Of a DNA stretch of 64,000 nt, positions 8,845 to 15,673 are shown piece by piece. The stretch is from a virus, in IMG/VR virus record IMGVR_UViG_3300044904_000088, positions 1 through 64,000 of that record; one strand, 5' to 3'. A model generated the notes under the pieces. It was not told the DNA's origin and made no database searches. It saw only the letters and a program-made list of their open reading frames with translations. Position numbers and translations under genes: made by a program. Position 1 is the first letter of the stretch; every line of letters starts with the position of its first letter.

Positions 8845-8919
8845 TTGCGACTCCCCGCGAGAGGGGCTTGCCTCACCGCCCCCACTCGCATTCAGGGCGG
8901 ATCGGTTGCGCCAGCGGCG
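8845..8919 (-). promoter_or_regulatory. Conserved leader with SD-overlapping hairpin before tail tube gene
   Basis: This is one of the few gaps between structural genes. The minus strand reads GCCCCTCTCGCGGGGAGTCG just before the ATG, so the GGGGAG ribosome-binding site can pair with the upstream CCCC. The same arrangement, nearly base for base, precedes the unit 2 gene (56,351-56,424). It could tune translation of the tail tube protein or act as an RNA processing site; no promoter is clear. Confidence 0.35.
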
Positions 8920-9339
8920 CTAGGTTACGGTTTCGGTCCTCGTGACCGGGTACTCGATGGTGCTGTGCCAGAGGGGCTGGCGGGTGTCCGGATCGGTCTC
9001 GGGGGTGGACGCCGACACATAGCTGTGCCACGTCCCCAGTCCCGACGCCGCCGTCCGCCCGCCTTTGTCGTGGAAGACGGCTTCGACCGCCATGCCCATC
9101 GCCTCGGCGTCTGCCGGGGTCTTCCCATAGGAGCGCACGCCGAGCACCACCATCCGGATCGGAAGGCGGCGCCGTGGCATGCCATCGAGCCAGTTGACGA
9201 CGATGAACCTTTGATATTCGCTCGGCCCTTTGGCATCGCCCGGGGCGGGTTCGAAGGCGCGGACCGGAGCCTTGAGCGCGATGATCGCCGCGTCGGCATT
9301 GAGTTCGGCGACGGCACTGGTCAGGGGTGAGGAGATCAT
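8920..9339 (-). CDS. Tail terminator-like protein, unit 1
   Basis: A 139-residue protein starting MISSPLTSAVAELNAD at 9339, where the ATG overlaps the gp10-like gene stop (ATGA). An in-frame ATG six codons upstream is possible but lacks the overlap used throughout this genome. Its position between the gp10-like gene and tail tube gene matches phage tail terminator/completion proteins, which cap the tail tube. The family assignment rests mainly on order and size. Confidence 0.6.
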   Translation of the reverse strand: MISSPLTSAVAELNADAAIIALKAPVRAFEPAPGDAKGPSEYQRFIVVNWLDGMPRRRLPIRMVVLGVRSYGKTPADAEAMGMAVEAVFHDKGGRTAASGLGTWHSYVSASTPETDPDTRQPLWHSTIEYPVTRTETVT

Positions 9340-9911
9340 TTGAGTGCCTGGTTCCATGCGGTCTTGCGCGCCTTGGCAGCAGCGACGTTGCCCTGCTTGG
9401 ACGTCCCGCCAGCGGCCGTCACCGTCGCCCGGGCTGCACCGCCTGCGATGCGAGCCGCCATTGCCGGAAGCACGTATTTGCCGGTGCCCGGGATACCGGC
9501 ATTGACAGCCGGGAGGAAGAACGGCCGGGGAGCTTCCTTGACAGTGCCGTGCTCCGCGAAGTGGGATAGCGGCGAGCTGAACCACATTACGAGCACTATC
9601 TGATCGGCCGGCACCTTGAGGCCGCGGGGCTTCTGCGATGAGGCCGCCAGCGAGGAGTCGCCCTCAACGAGCTTGCCCATCGCCCATACGGCGCAATGCC
9701 CGGTGTCCTTCAGCATCGGGACTCCGCGCCTGGCCGCCTCGGCAGCATCCTTGGGCGCGCGGCTGGAGGCGTCGGCGATGATCGTCGTGCCGAGGGCGAA
9801 CAGGCCGTCCGCGATGCCGAGCCCGGCCGCATCCAGCGCGGCCTGGTTCATGACGATCACGGCGGCACGGTTGGCCAGGACCTTGGCGGAGGGAGCCTTA
9901 GAAACCGGCAT
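9336..9911 (-). CDS. HK97 gp10-like head-tail joining protein, unit 1
   Basis: A 191-residue protein with VPMLKDTGHCAVWAMGKLV and HFAEHGTVKEAPRPFFLPA, the pattern of HK97 gp10-family minor virion proteins (the xxEHGTxxxPARPF-like motif). Same length in unit 2. It lies between head closure and tail terminator-like genes, the normal place for this family. Confidence 0.75.
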   Translation of the reverse strand: MPVSKAPSAKVLANRAAVIVMNQAALDAAGLGIADGLFALGTTIIADASSRAPKDAAEAARRGVPMLKDTGHCAVWAMGKLVEGDSSLAASSQKPRGLKVPADQIVLVMWFSSPLSHFAEHGTVKEAPRPFFLPAVNAGIPGTGKYVLPAMAARIAGGAARATVTAAGGTSKQGNVAAAKARKTAWNQALK

Positions 9912-10310
9912 TTACTTCACCAGCTTCGCGTCGAGCTGGAGGTGGTGGCCGCGGCCGGCGGGGTCGACAACGCCGCTGACCTCCCAATACGGGCCGGCCG
10001 TGTCGGTGTTGAGGTGGATCCGATCCGCCGTGATCACGTCGACGTCGGGCAGCAGGAAGATCCGCGCCCAGATATCCTGGGCACCGCCCTGGCTGAACAG
10101 CGGGACCTCGGTTGCCTTGAGCGCTTGGATGGAGCCCATCTGCCACGTCGGGTTGGCGGGGTCGATCGGCTCCGGATCCTTCAGCGCTACCCAATCCCGG
10201 ATCGGGTGCCCGTAGTCGGTCAGTTGCTCGACGGGCGGCGTGCCCGCGATCATGCGGTCATAGGCCCGCTCGATGACAAGCAACTGCCGGAGGCCCTGGG
10301 CGATGCTCAT
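9912..10310 (-). CDS. Head closure (stopper-like) protein, unit 1
   Basis: A 132-residue protein starting MSIAQGLRQLLVIERAYDRM at 10310, overlapping the glycosyltransferase gene stop. The C-terminal half (DVDVITADRIHLN, then VSGVVDPAGRGHHLQ) resembles head-tail connector or closure proteins, which sit under the connector ring. Nearly identical in unit 2. In a standard phage this gene would directly follow the connector gene; here four modification genes separate them. Confidence 0.6.
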   Translation of the reverse strand: MSIAQGLRQLLVIERAYDRMIAGTPPVEQLTDYGHPIRDWVALKDPEPIDPANPTWQMGSIQALKATEVPLFSQGGAQDIWARIFLLPDVDVITADRIHLNTDTAGPYWEVSGVVDPAGRGHHLQLDAKLVK

Positions 10311-10993
10311 GACGCCACCGGGCCGGGGTACTGATGCTTGATCCGCTGGCGGATGCTGATTTGATGCATGCCGACGTTCGTTCCCTGTGCGCCGAGCCGT
10401 TCCAGCAGGGCGTGGCCGGCGACCATGCCCGGCACCTGGCCGATACGCATCCCAGCCGCGCGGAGGGCCATGCAGAAGTAGATATCCTGCTGGCCGAAGC
10501 GGCGGGCGTTGTCCTGTGGGCCCAGCTTCTTCTCCCAGCCCGCGCCGTGGTGGAAGTCGATGTACTGGTAGTCGGTGGAGAACCACGGCCGCGGCAGCTT
10601 CTCGAAGACCTCGCGGCGGATGAGGGTGCAACCGAGGCCGCACCATTCGATCTCACCCTTAGCGTCGCGCACCAGGCAGCCCCAACCGCTCTCAGCCGAG
10701 CCGACGGGATAGTCGACTGCCGCCACGTCCCAGCCCTCGTCCAGCAAGGCGATGCTCCGCTCCAGGGCATCTGCCGGCGGGATCACGTCTTCCTCTATGT
10801 ACCAGAGGAGATCGGCGTTGCTCGCCATGCCCACCTCAGCCAGCCTCTCGTCGCAGTCTGGGATTGGTAGGTCGTGGGTAAAGTGCCAATCCCACAGCGG
10901 CATCGAGCGGGTATTGGCAAGCACCGCCTCGACCGTGCGGCTGTGAACAAGCCCACGGGAAGGCGTGAGAATGGCGATCGCCCGGTTGCTCAT
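10307..10993 (-). CDS. Glycosyltransferase-like protein (GT-A fold), unit 1
   Basis: A 228-residue protein starting MSNRAIAILTPSRGLVHSRT at 10993 with ATGA coupling. It has a GT-A-like organisation: an N-terminal ILTPSRG strand, a DLLWYIEEDVIPP segment in the place of a metal-binding DXD region, and a WFSTDYQYIDF then QQDIYFCMALRAAG segment with acidic residues. It most likely transfers a sugar to a virion protein, a cell-wall polymer or DNA; the acceptor cannot be deduced. A diverged homologue is at 57,819-58,508. First of four modification genes inserted in the head-tail module. Confidence 0.65.
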   Translation of the reverse strand: MSNRAIAILTPSRGLVHSRTVEAVLANTRSMPLWDWHFTHDLPIPDCDERLAEVGMASNADLLWYIEEDVIPPADALERSIALLDEGWDVAAVDYPVGSAESGWGCLVRDAKGEIEWCGLGCTLIRREVFEKLPRPWFSTDYQYIDFHHGAGWEKKLGPQDNARRFGQQDIYFCMALRAAGMRIGQVPGMVAGHALLERLGAQGTNVGMHQISIRQRIKHQYPGPVAS

Positions 10994-11769
10994 GCCTTCA
11001 CCAGATCCTTCGGCGCAGTCCATTCGGCCCACCATCTCGCCAAAGCGCCGTCGTCCATCGCCCCGAGCTCGCGCCAATGGAAGCCGACGCCCTCGGCGTA
11101 CGGCGTGGCCTCAATGGCCATCCGTCCGTGGCGGACCTTGGCCCGCGTCTGCTCGAACGTCCGGTACGGGTAGTGGCGCAGCACGATCGGCTGGCCCTCG
11201 AAGCTGGCCGCGCCCACCACCTTGGTGTAACGGGGCTCGCCCTCCAGCGCATGGTTGCCGACCATCGGGACGTTCCAAGCGCTGGGCCGCCAGACAACCT
11301 TCTGCTGGTTGGAGTAGCGCCGACGCCAGACGATGCGCTTGAACGGGTCGACCTCGTTCGGATCGTCGCTCCGCTGAGGCACCATCTCCCACGAGCCGAC
11401 CGGCACGGAGCGGCCGGTGTGGGCGGCCAGGACGTCGGCGATCCGCTGGCCGGATGGGCAGAACCACATTTCGTCCGCGTCGAAAGCCAGGACCCACGAG
11501 GCACCACGCTCGACCGCAAGCGAGACAAGCCGTAAGGTCGTCTCTTGCTGGAGATAGGCCACGCGCGGTTCATCGACGATGATTAGGCGCCCACTCCCCA
11601 CAGGATCTTGCAAGTCGGGCGTGGCCATCACCTCAAGGATGTCGCGGGTCCGGTCGGTCGAGTTGTTGTCAGCCACGATGACCAGGTCGCACTCGGCGAG
11701 CATGTGGCGGACGACATACTCGACCACGTCCTCCTCGTTGCGCATCATGGCTACGGCCGCGACGGTCAT
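10990..11769 (-). CDS. Family 2-like glycosyltransferase, unit 1
   Basis: A 259-residue protein starting MTVAAVAMMRNEEDVVEYVV, with the classic GT2 start (MRNEE, then CDLVIVADNNSTDRTRDIL) and ASWVLAFDADEMWF as the DXD metal-binding motif. The C-terminal part (VLRHYPYRTFEQTRAKVRHG) is conserved with unit 2 and typical of the related family that begins with MVRNEEDII-like residues. Start and stop both overlap neighbours. Interesting contrast: the unit 2 copy reads ADFDEWWF at the DXD position, so both keep the acidic pair spacing. Confidence 0.8.
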   Translation of the reverse strand: MTVAAVAMMRNEEDVVEYVVRHMLAECDLVIVADNNSTDRTRDILEVMATPDLQDPVGSGRLIIVDEPRVAYLQQETTLRLVSLAVERGASWVLAFDADEMWFCPSGQRIADVLAAHTGRSVPVGSWEMVPQRSDDPNEVDPFKRIVWRRRYSNQQKVVWRPSAWNVPMVGNHALEGEPRYTKVVGAASFEGQPIVLRHYPYRTFEQTRAKVRHGRMAIEATPYAEGVGFHWRELGAMDDGALARWWAEWTAPKDLVKA

Positions 11770-12353
11770 AGGACGTCCGCCGTCATGGTCAGGCGCAGCG
11801 TCGCGCGGTAGGGAGCGAACGGACCGTCGTCCGTAAGCGCGGCGATCTCCCGGCCGATAGCAGGCCGAATGTCGGTTCCGCACGCCGGGCACTTCATGTG
11901 GCTGGGCCGTTCGGGCGATCGCATGCTCATGTGCCGGGCTGGCGGCCAGTGCCAGTGCGCCTCGTTGTATCCGGCGAGCCGAAGGTGGTTGATCCACGCC
12001 GAGTCGAGCGACTCCCAATGGCGCGCCTTGATCTCATCCGGCAGGTTCGGTAGGCGGCGAGTGAAACTGCCCCGGTAACGGACCGTACCGTGCCAGCAGC
12101 CCCACGTCTCGTGCATAAAGTAGGGGAGGCCGCACCACTCGCGCGGGCAGCGCTCGAAACTCCAGACCGTACCTTCCGGCAGAACCATGTCCTGCTCTAC
12201 GATCATGAAATCTTCGCCAGACAGCCAAGCCTCGCGCAGAAGACGCCAGTACGCCTCGGTGTCCTGAGGGTCGAGCCGGCTGCGCTCCGCCTCGGCCGGG
12301 AGCGCAGCGACCGCCTCGGGGAAGGATGTGACGTAGGGGTAGATCACGCGCAT
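11766..12353 (-). CDS. Glycosyltransferase-like protein, third of cluster, unit 1
   Basis: A 195-residue protein starting MRVIYPYVTSFPEAVAALP at 12353. It has EDFMIVEQDMVLPEG, which looks like the acidic nucleotide-sugar binding turn of GT-A enzymes, then CPREWCGLPYFMH and a C-terminal CPACGTDIRP knuckle. The unit 2 copy is the same length. It starts 10 bases inside the upstream methyltransferase gene. A glycosyltransferase is likely from context and the EQD motif, but an inactive scaffold is possible. Confidence 0.5.
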   Translation of the reverse strand: MRVIYPYVTSFPEAVAALPAEAERSRLDPQDTEAYWRLLREAWLSGEDFMIVEQDMVLPEGTVWSFERCPREWCGLPYFMHETWGCWHGTVRYRGSFTRRLPNLPDEIKARHWESLDSAWINHLRLAGYNEAHWHWPPARHMSMRSPERPSHMKCPACGTDIRPAIGREIAALTDDGPFAPYRATLRLTMTADVL

Positions 12354-12790
12354 CGCGGCTTCCTCAGCACGGCGCGGCCCCACGGCCCCCACTCGGCCTC
12401 GCCGGTCTCCCACGAGACCATCTCCCAGAGGTGGATGCCGTACTCGGCGTTGGCGACCATGCGCCCCGTGAAGTACCAGAAGGACTGCTCGACCCAGAAG
12501 CTGACGTGGGTCGGGTCCGCGACCGCCGCCCAGCTCGGGAACAGCGGCACGATGACCTCGAACGTGCCGCCGGGCTCCAGGACGCGCCAGACCTCGTTGA
12601 AGGCCTCAATGCGCTCCTGGCCGGCCGGCACGTGCTCCATGAGGTGCGAGCAGCGAGCGGCCTCAACGGAGTCGTGCTCGCACGGGATGCCGTCCTGGAT
12701 GCGCCGCTGCATGACGCCCTGGCCGTGGATGGGGTCTAGATTCGTGAAGCCTTCGTTGAGCGCCAGGCCGCCGCCGATGTCGAGTTTCAT
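12344..12790 (-). CDS. SAM-dependent methyltransferase, short class I, unit 1
   Basis: A 148-residue protein starting MKLDIGGGLALNEGFTNLDP, which matches motif I of class I methyltransferases that act on sugars or small molecules (the LDIGCG-like loop followed by an acidic strand end). SHLMEHVPAGQ and WRVLEPGGTFEVIVP correspond to the usual post-motif helix and the LKPGG strand. It is shorter than most family members (around 200 residues). Being in the same coupled cluster as three glycosyltransferase-like genes, it may O-methylate the transferred sugar. Confidence 0.7.
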   Translation of the reverse strand: MKLDIGGGLALNEGFTNLDPIHGQGVMQRRIQDGIPCEHDSVEAARCSHLMEHVPAGQERIEAFNEVWRVLEPGGTFEVIVPLFPSWAAVADPTHVSFWVEQSFWYFTGRMVANAEYGIHLWEMVSWETGEAEWGPWGRAVLRKPRCA

Positions 12791-13653
12791 CAGTAGATGA
12801 CGACCTCCTCATCTGTCCGCAAGGCCGCCAGGATGTCCTGCCGCTCGTCCTCCAAGCCGAAGCCCGCGCGCACCGGGTACTTCTCGCTCCATTCGCCGAC
12901 CGTCTGCCCCTGCAGACCGGGGACGGAGTTGAGGTCGAGCTTGACGAGATGCAATTGCACGCGCTTCCGGCTGAGCGTGTCGTCGAACCGCGTGTACGTC
13001 ACGGTGATGAGTTGGTTCGGGTACCAATAGCCGAAGCCAAAGGGATTGCCGAAGCCCCAGCCGCCCCAGCCCCACGCTGGGTTCGGGCCTGTGTTGAGGC
13101 GCCGGATCATGAGCCCGGTCCGCGACAGGATGTAGTCGGCCGGCTCCAGCGTTATGTCGCAGTCGATGACCTGCTGGATGCTCGAGGCCCGGTTATGGAG
13201 CATCAACAGATCGCCACCACGGCGCTGGGCCGAGTGCATGTATAGCTCGGTGACGCTCCCCAGCGGCCCGACGGCCTTCTCGATCGCCTCCTGTTCGGAG
13301 TCGAGGTAGAACTGCAGCGCTTCGTCGGGCAACTCCGAGCGGACGACCTGCCGAAAATCGGCAACGCTGAGCAGCCCGGGCACCACGCCCGCCTCGAAGG
13401 CGGCCGAGTAATCAGAGAACGACGAGCCAGCGGCGTCGGAGACGCGCGAGCGATACCAGGCACCGGGGTGCCCGGTCGGCGTCTCGTCGTCTATCGGGTA
13501 GAGGTACGTCCCAGACACGAGCGCAGCGGTCGCGACTTCGGCCCATGGACCCGTGTTTGCTTCAGCCGACTCCACCCGGAGCAGCGCGCCGGTGCCATAG
13601 GCAATCAGCAGCGTGTCCGGATCCGAGATTACGAAGCTGACTTGCTGTCCCAC
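12790..13653 (-). CDS. Head-tail connector (gp6-like) protein, unit 1
   Basis: A 287-residue protein starting with GTG at 13653. The core (VADFRQVVRSELPDEALQFYLDSEQEAIEKAVGP) resembles the gp6/gp15-type connector that binds below the portal, and the C-terminal part is strand-rich with a Trp/Gly patch (AWGWGGWGFGNPFGFGYW). The extra N-terminal 90 residues (fibronectin-like, AWYRSRVSDAAGSS) are unusual for the family. The unit 2 homologue has the same length and only scattered differences. Confidence 0.7.
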   Translation of the reverse strand: MGQQVSFVISDPDTLLIAYGTGALLRVESAEANTGPWAEVATAALVSGTYLYPIDDETPTGHPGAWYRSRVSDAAGSSFSDYSAAFEAGVVPGLLSVADFRQVVRSELPDEALQFYLDSEQEAIEKAVGPLGSVTELYMHSAQRRGGDLLMLHNRASSIQQVIDCDITLEPADYILSRTGLMIRRLNTGPNPAWGWGGWGFGNPFGFGYWYPNQLITVTYTRFDDTLSRKRVQLHLVKLDLNSVPGLQGQTVGEWSEKYPVRAGFGLEDERQDILAALRTDEEVVIY

Positions 13654-13654
13654 G

Positions 13655-13726
13655 CTAGAAGTCCTCGCACCAGTGCTCGCCAGCGAACCAGGTCATGCAC
13701 CAACGGCAGTACAGCGCTCCGCACAT
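13655..13726 (-). CDS. Possible 23-residue Cys-rich microprotein, unit 1 only
   Basis: A short ORF, MCGALYCRWCMTWFAGEHWC followed by EDF, has a good AAAGG eight bases before its ATG and ends two bases before the GTG of the connector gene. Four Cys and one His could bind a metal. Unit 2 lacks this stretch entirely: there, an indel places the connector start just after the small upstream gene. Translation is plausible but unproven. Confidence 0.35.
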   Translation of the reverse strand: MCGALYCRWCMTWFAGEHWCEDF

Positions 13727-13813
13727 TGCATTCGCCTTTCGTGCGCATTTCGTGCGCCAGAGACGCCGACGCCCCGCCCGATGCGGACGAGGCGCCGTAC
13801 ATTGCTCATCGAC

Positions 13814-14101
13814 TTACGCCGCCGACCGGATTGCGCCCTCGGGATCCGCTGATGCGGCCACGGTCTCTTGCCCTGCGGCCTTTGCCTCAGGCGCGGGCGC
13901 GGGTGAGGCGGCCGGCTGCGGCCTGGGCCCGATGGGCCCGAAGGTGGGCTCGAACGGATCGAAGGCATCCGGATGCCTGCGCAGGATCGGGTGCCCTTCG
14001 ATGATGGTGTCGCCCTCGCGGACCCAGATGTTGCCGCCCACGAGGAACGTCTTGCGAGCTCGGTACAGCCCGAACTCTGTTCGGATCAGCTTCTCGGCCA
14101 T
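13814..14101 (-). CDS. Small capsid-adjacent protein, unit 1
   Basis: A 95-residue protein starting MAEKLIRTEFGLYRARKTFL. The first 50 residues form a compact basic/beta-like segment (NIWVREGDTIIEGHPIL), followed by a Pro/Ala-rich tail. It lies between the capsid and connector genes, a position often held by head decoration or completion proteins, but I do not recognise the family. Unit 2 has a 92-residue copy that differs mainly by a short deletion (IGPR region) in the linker. Confidence 0.6.
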   Translation of the reverse strand: MAEKLIRTEFGLYRARKTFLVGGNIWVREGDTIIEGHPILRRHPDAFDPFEPTFGPIGPRPQPAASPAPAPEAKAAGQETVAASADPEGAIRSAA

Positions 14102-14128
14102 CGGCCTTGTTCCCTTTCCGAACGGTGA

Positions 14129-14152
14129 GGCGGCGGCTGAGGGGCCGCCGCC
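14129..14152 (-). terminator. GC-rich hairpin after capsid gene, unit 1
   Basis: A 9-bp perfect stem (GGCGGCGGC/GCCGCCGCC) with a six-base loop lies between the capsid stop at 14174 and the next gene start at 14101. It is identical in unit 2 (61,520-61,543). There is no U tract, so it may be a partial terminator or an mRNA stability element that raises capsid expression over downstream genes. Confidence 0.45.
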
Positions 14153-14173
14153 GCGTTCAGCTAGTCGCTGCGG

Positions 14174-15673
14174 TTAGGAATGGGCCGCGAGCACGAAGGC
14201 GTTGGGGACGAGGAGCTTGGCGCCGGTGCGCCAGCGGCAGTAGATGCCGCGCTGGCCGAGCACGTTGCCGGACCCATCGAACATCTGCGGAATGAACTCC
14301 GTGGCCAGGCCGAGGCGGTCGACGACCACGTAGCCGGTGGCGAAGTCTCCGAAGACGTCGTAGTTCGTCTTGCTGGGCGTGCCGGCGAAGGTGGCGTCCA
14401 TGTAGGAAGCCTCGAACACCGGGTAGCCGTGCAGAGTCGCGGAGAGCGGGTCGTAGATGCTGTTGGCCGGCTGGCCCGCGACGCCCAACTGCCGGTACTT
14501 CTGGAGCATGCCGAGGTTGGCCATGTGAGCGGCGCGCCCGCCATTGCGGAAGCGCGGTCCCAAGGTCAGTTCCTGGAAGTCGAGGGCGTCCAGATCGAAC
14601 GTCCCGCTCGTCACCAACCTGGTCGGCGAGGCCGCGATCAGCGCCGTGACCAGGCCCCAGGGCTCGTTGGTGCCCGAGCCGGTGATGAACTTGTTGGCCT
14701 CGAGGACGTCCTTGGCGTCCGCGACGATCCGGCCGAGCTCGGAGCTGATCGCGGCGGCGCCGTAATCCTCCTGGTACTCGGCGGTGAACTGGACGAGCAC
14801 GTGGCCCCGGACTGGAGTCACGGTGAGGTCCGTGAAGTCGGACGGCGCCACGTCCTGCGCTGCCGTGATTTCAGAAGCGGCATAGGCGGCCACTACGCCC
14901 GCCGTCGCGACAGGCTCCCAGGCCTTGGTGACGATCGTTTCGATGCGGGCGAGGGGCTGACCCGTTTTGGGGTTGGTCTGCCGCATCGGGCAGGCCGCGC
15001 CCACGTTGGTCAGGATGAAGGTCGGGTCGATGGTGAACGGGATGGCGTAGCCACCGTCCGCGCCGGTGTAGGTCTGCAAGGCAGCCTGCATCCGCGGCGT
15101 GAGGGAACTCAGGCCGCCAGTCGCGTAGCGCGCCCACGCCTCCTGGTACAGCGGATCGCTGGTGCCGAGGACGTGGCGGCTGACCCAGCCGTGCTCCTGG
15201 TCGGCATGCTTGGTGAGCAAGCGCTCGACGGCCGTCCGGAAGCGGTCGGCCTCGGTCGAGGTTTGCGCGGACGGGAAGGCGATCTTCTCGATGACCCGCT
15301 TGGCGCCGTCGCGGTAGGCCATCGGCAGGTCATCGATCGAACTGACCTGCTTGCGGTATGCCGCCAGGTCGTGGACGTTCTCCGGGACGCGAGGCTTGAC
15401 GTTGAACAGCGGGAAGGCGGGGCCTTCGACGCCGGTGCCCTGCTCGCCAGCCAAGCGAGCGATGTCGGCCGAGCGGATCTCCAGCTCGTCGATACTGGCG
15501 CCGAACTGCTCGAGCAAGCCGCCCTTGCCCATGATCTGCTCGTATTCCTGGCGCTGCGTGTCCGTGAAGGGCTTGCCGTCCGCTAGGGCGTCGAGCTCCT
15601 TGACCCTGTCGCGCAACTCGGCATCGGCCGCCTTGAAGGCGTCGAGGCCACGAAGCGATCCGATGTCGATCAT
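14174..15673 (-). CDS. Major capsid protein, HK97 fold, unit 1
   Basis: A 499-residue protein starting MIDIGSLRGLDAFKAADAEL at 15673 (ATGA overlap with the protease). Residues 1-110 form an acidic helical scaffold-like delta domain with charged heptads, to be removed by the adjacent protease. The rest has HK97 landmarks: DGGYAIPFTIDPTFIL, ARIETIVTKAWEPVA, then EANKFITGSGTNEPWGL, and a C-terminal GYVVVDRLGLATEFIPQM. The unit 2 protein has identical length; the C-terminal 200 residues are almost the same while the delta domain varies more. Confidence 0.92.
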   Translation of the reverse strand: MIDIGSLRGLDAFKAADAELRDRVKELDALADGKPFTDTQRQEYEQIMGKGGLLEQFGASIDELEIRSADIARLAGEQGTGVEGPAFPLFNVKPRVPENVHDLAAYRKQVSSIDDLPMAYRDGAKRVIEKIAFPSAQTSTEADRFRTAVERLLTKHADQEHGWVSRHVLGTSDPLYQEAWARYATGGLSSLTPRMQAALQTYTGADGGYAIPFTIDPTFILTNVGAACPMRQTNPKTGQPLARIETIVTKAWEPVATAGVVAAYAASEITAAQDVAPSDFTDLTVTPVRGHVLVQFTAEYQEDYGAAAISSELGRIVADAKDVLEANKFITGSGTNEPWGLVTALIAASPTRLVTSGTFDLDALDFQELTLGPRFRNGGRAAHMANLGMLQKYRQLGVAGQPANSIYDPLSATLHGYPVFEASYMDATFAGTPSKTNYDVFGDFATGYVVVDRLGLATEFIPQMFDGSGNVLGQRGIYCRWRTGAKLLVPNAFVLAAHS

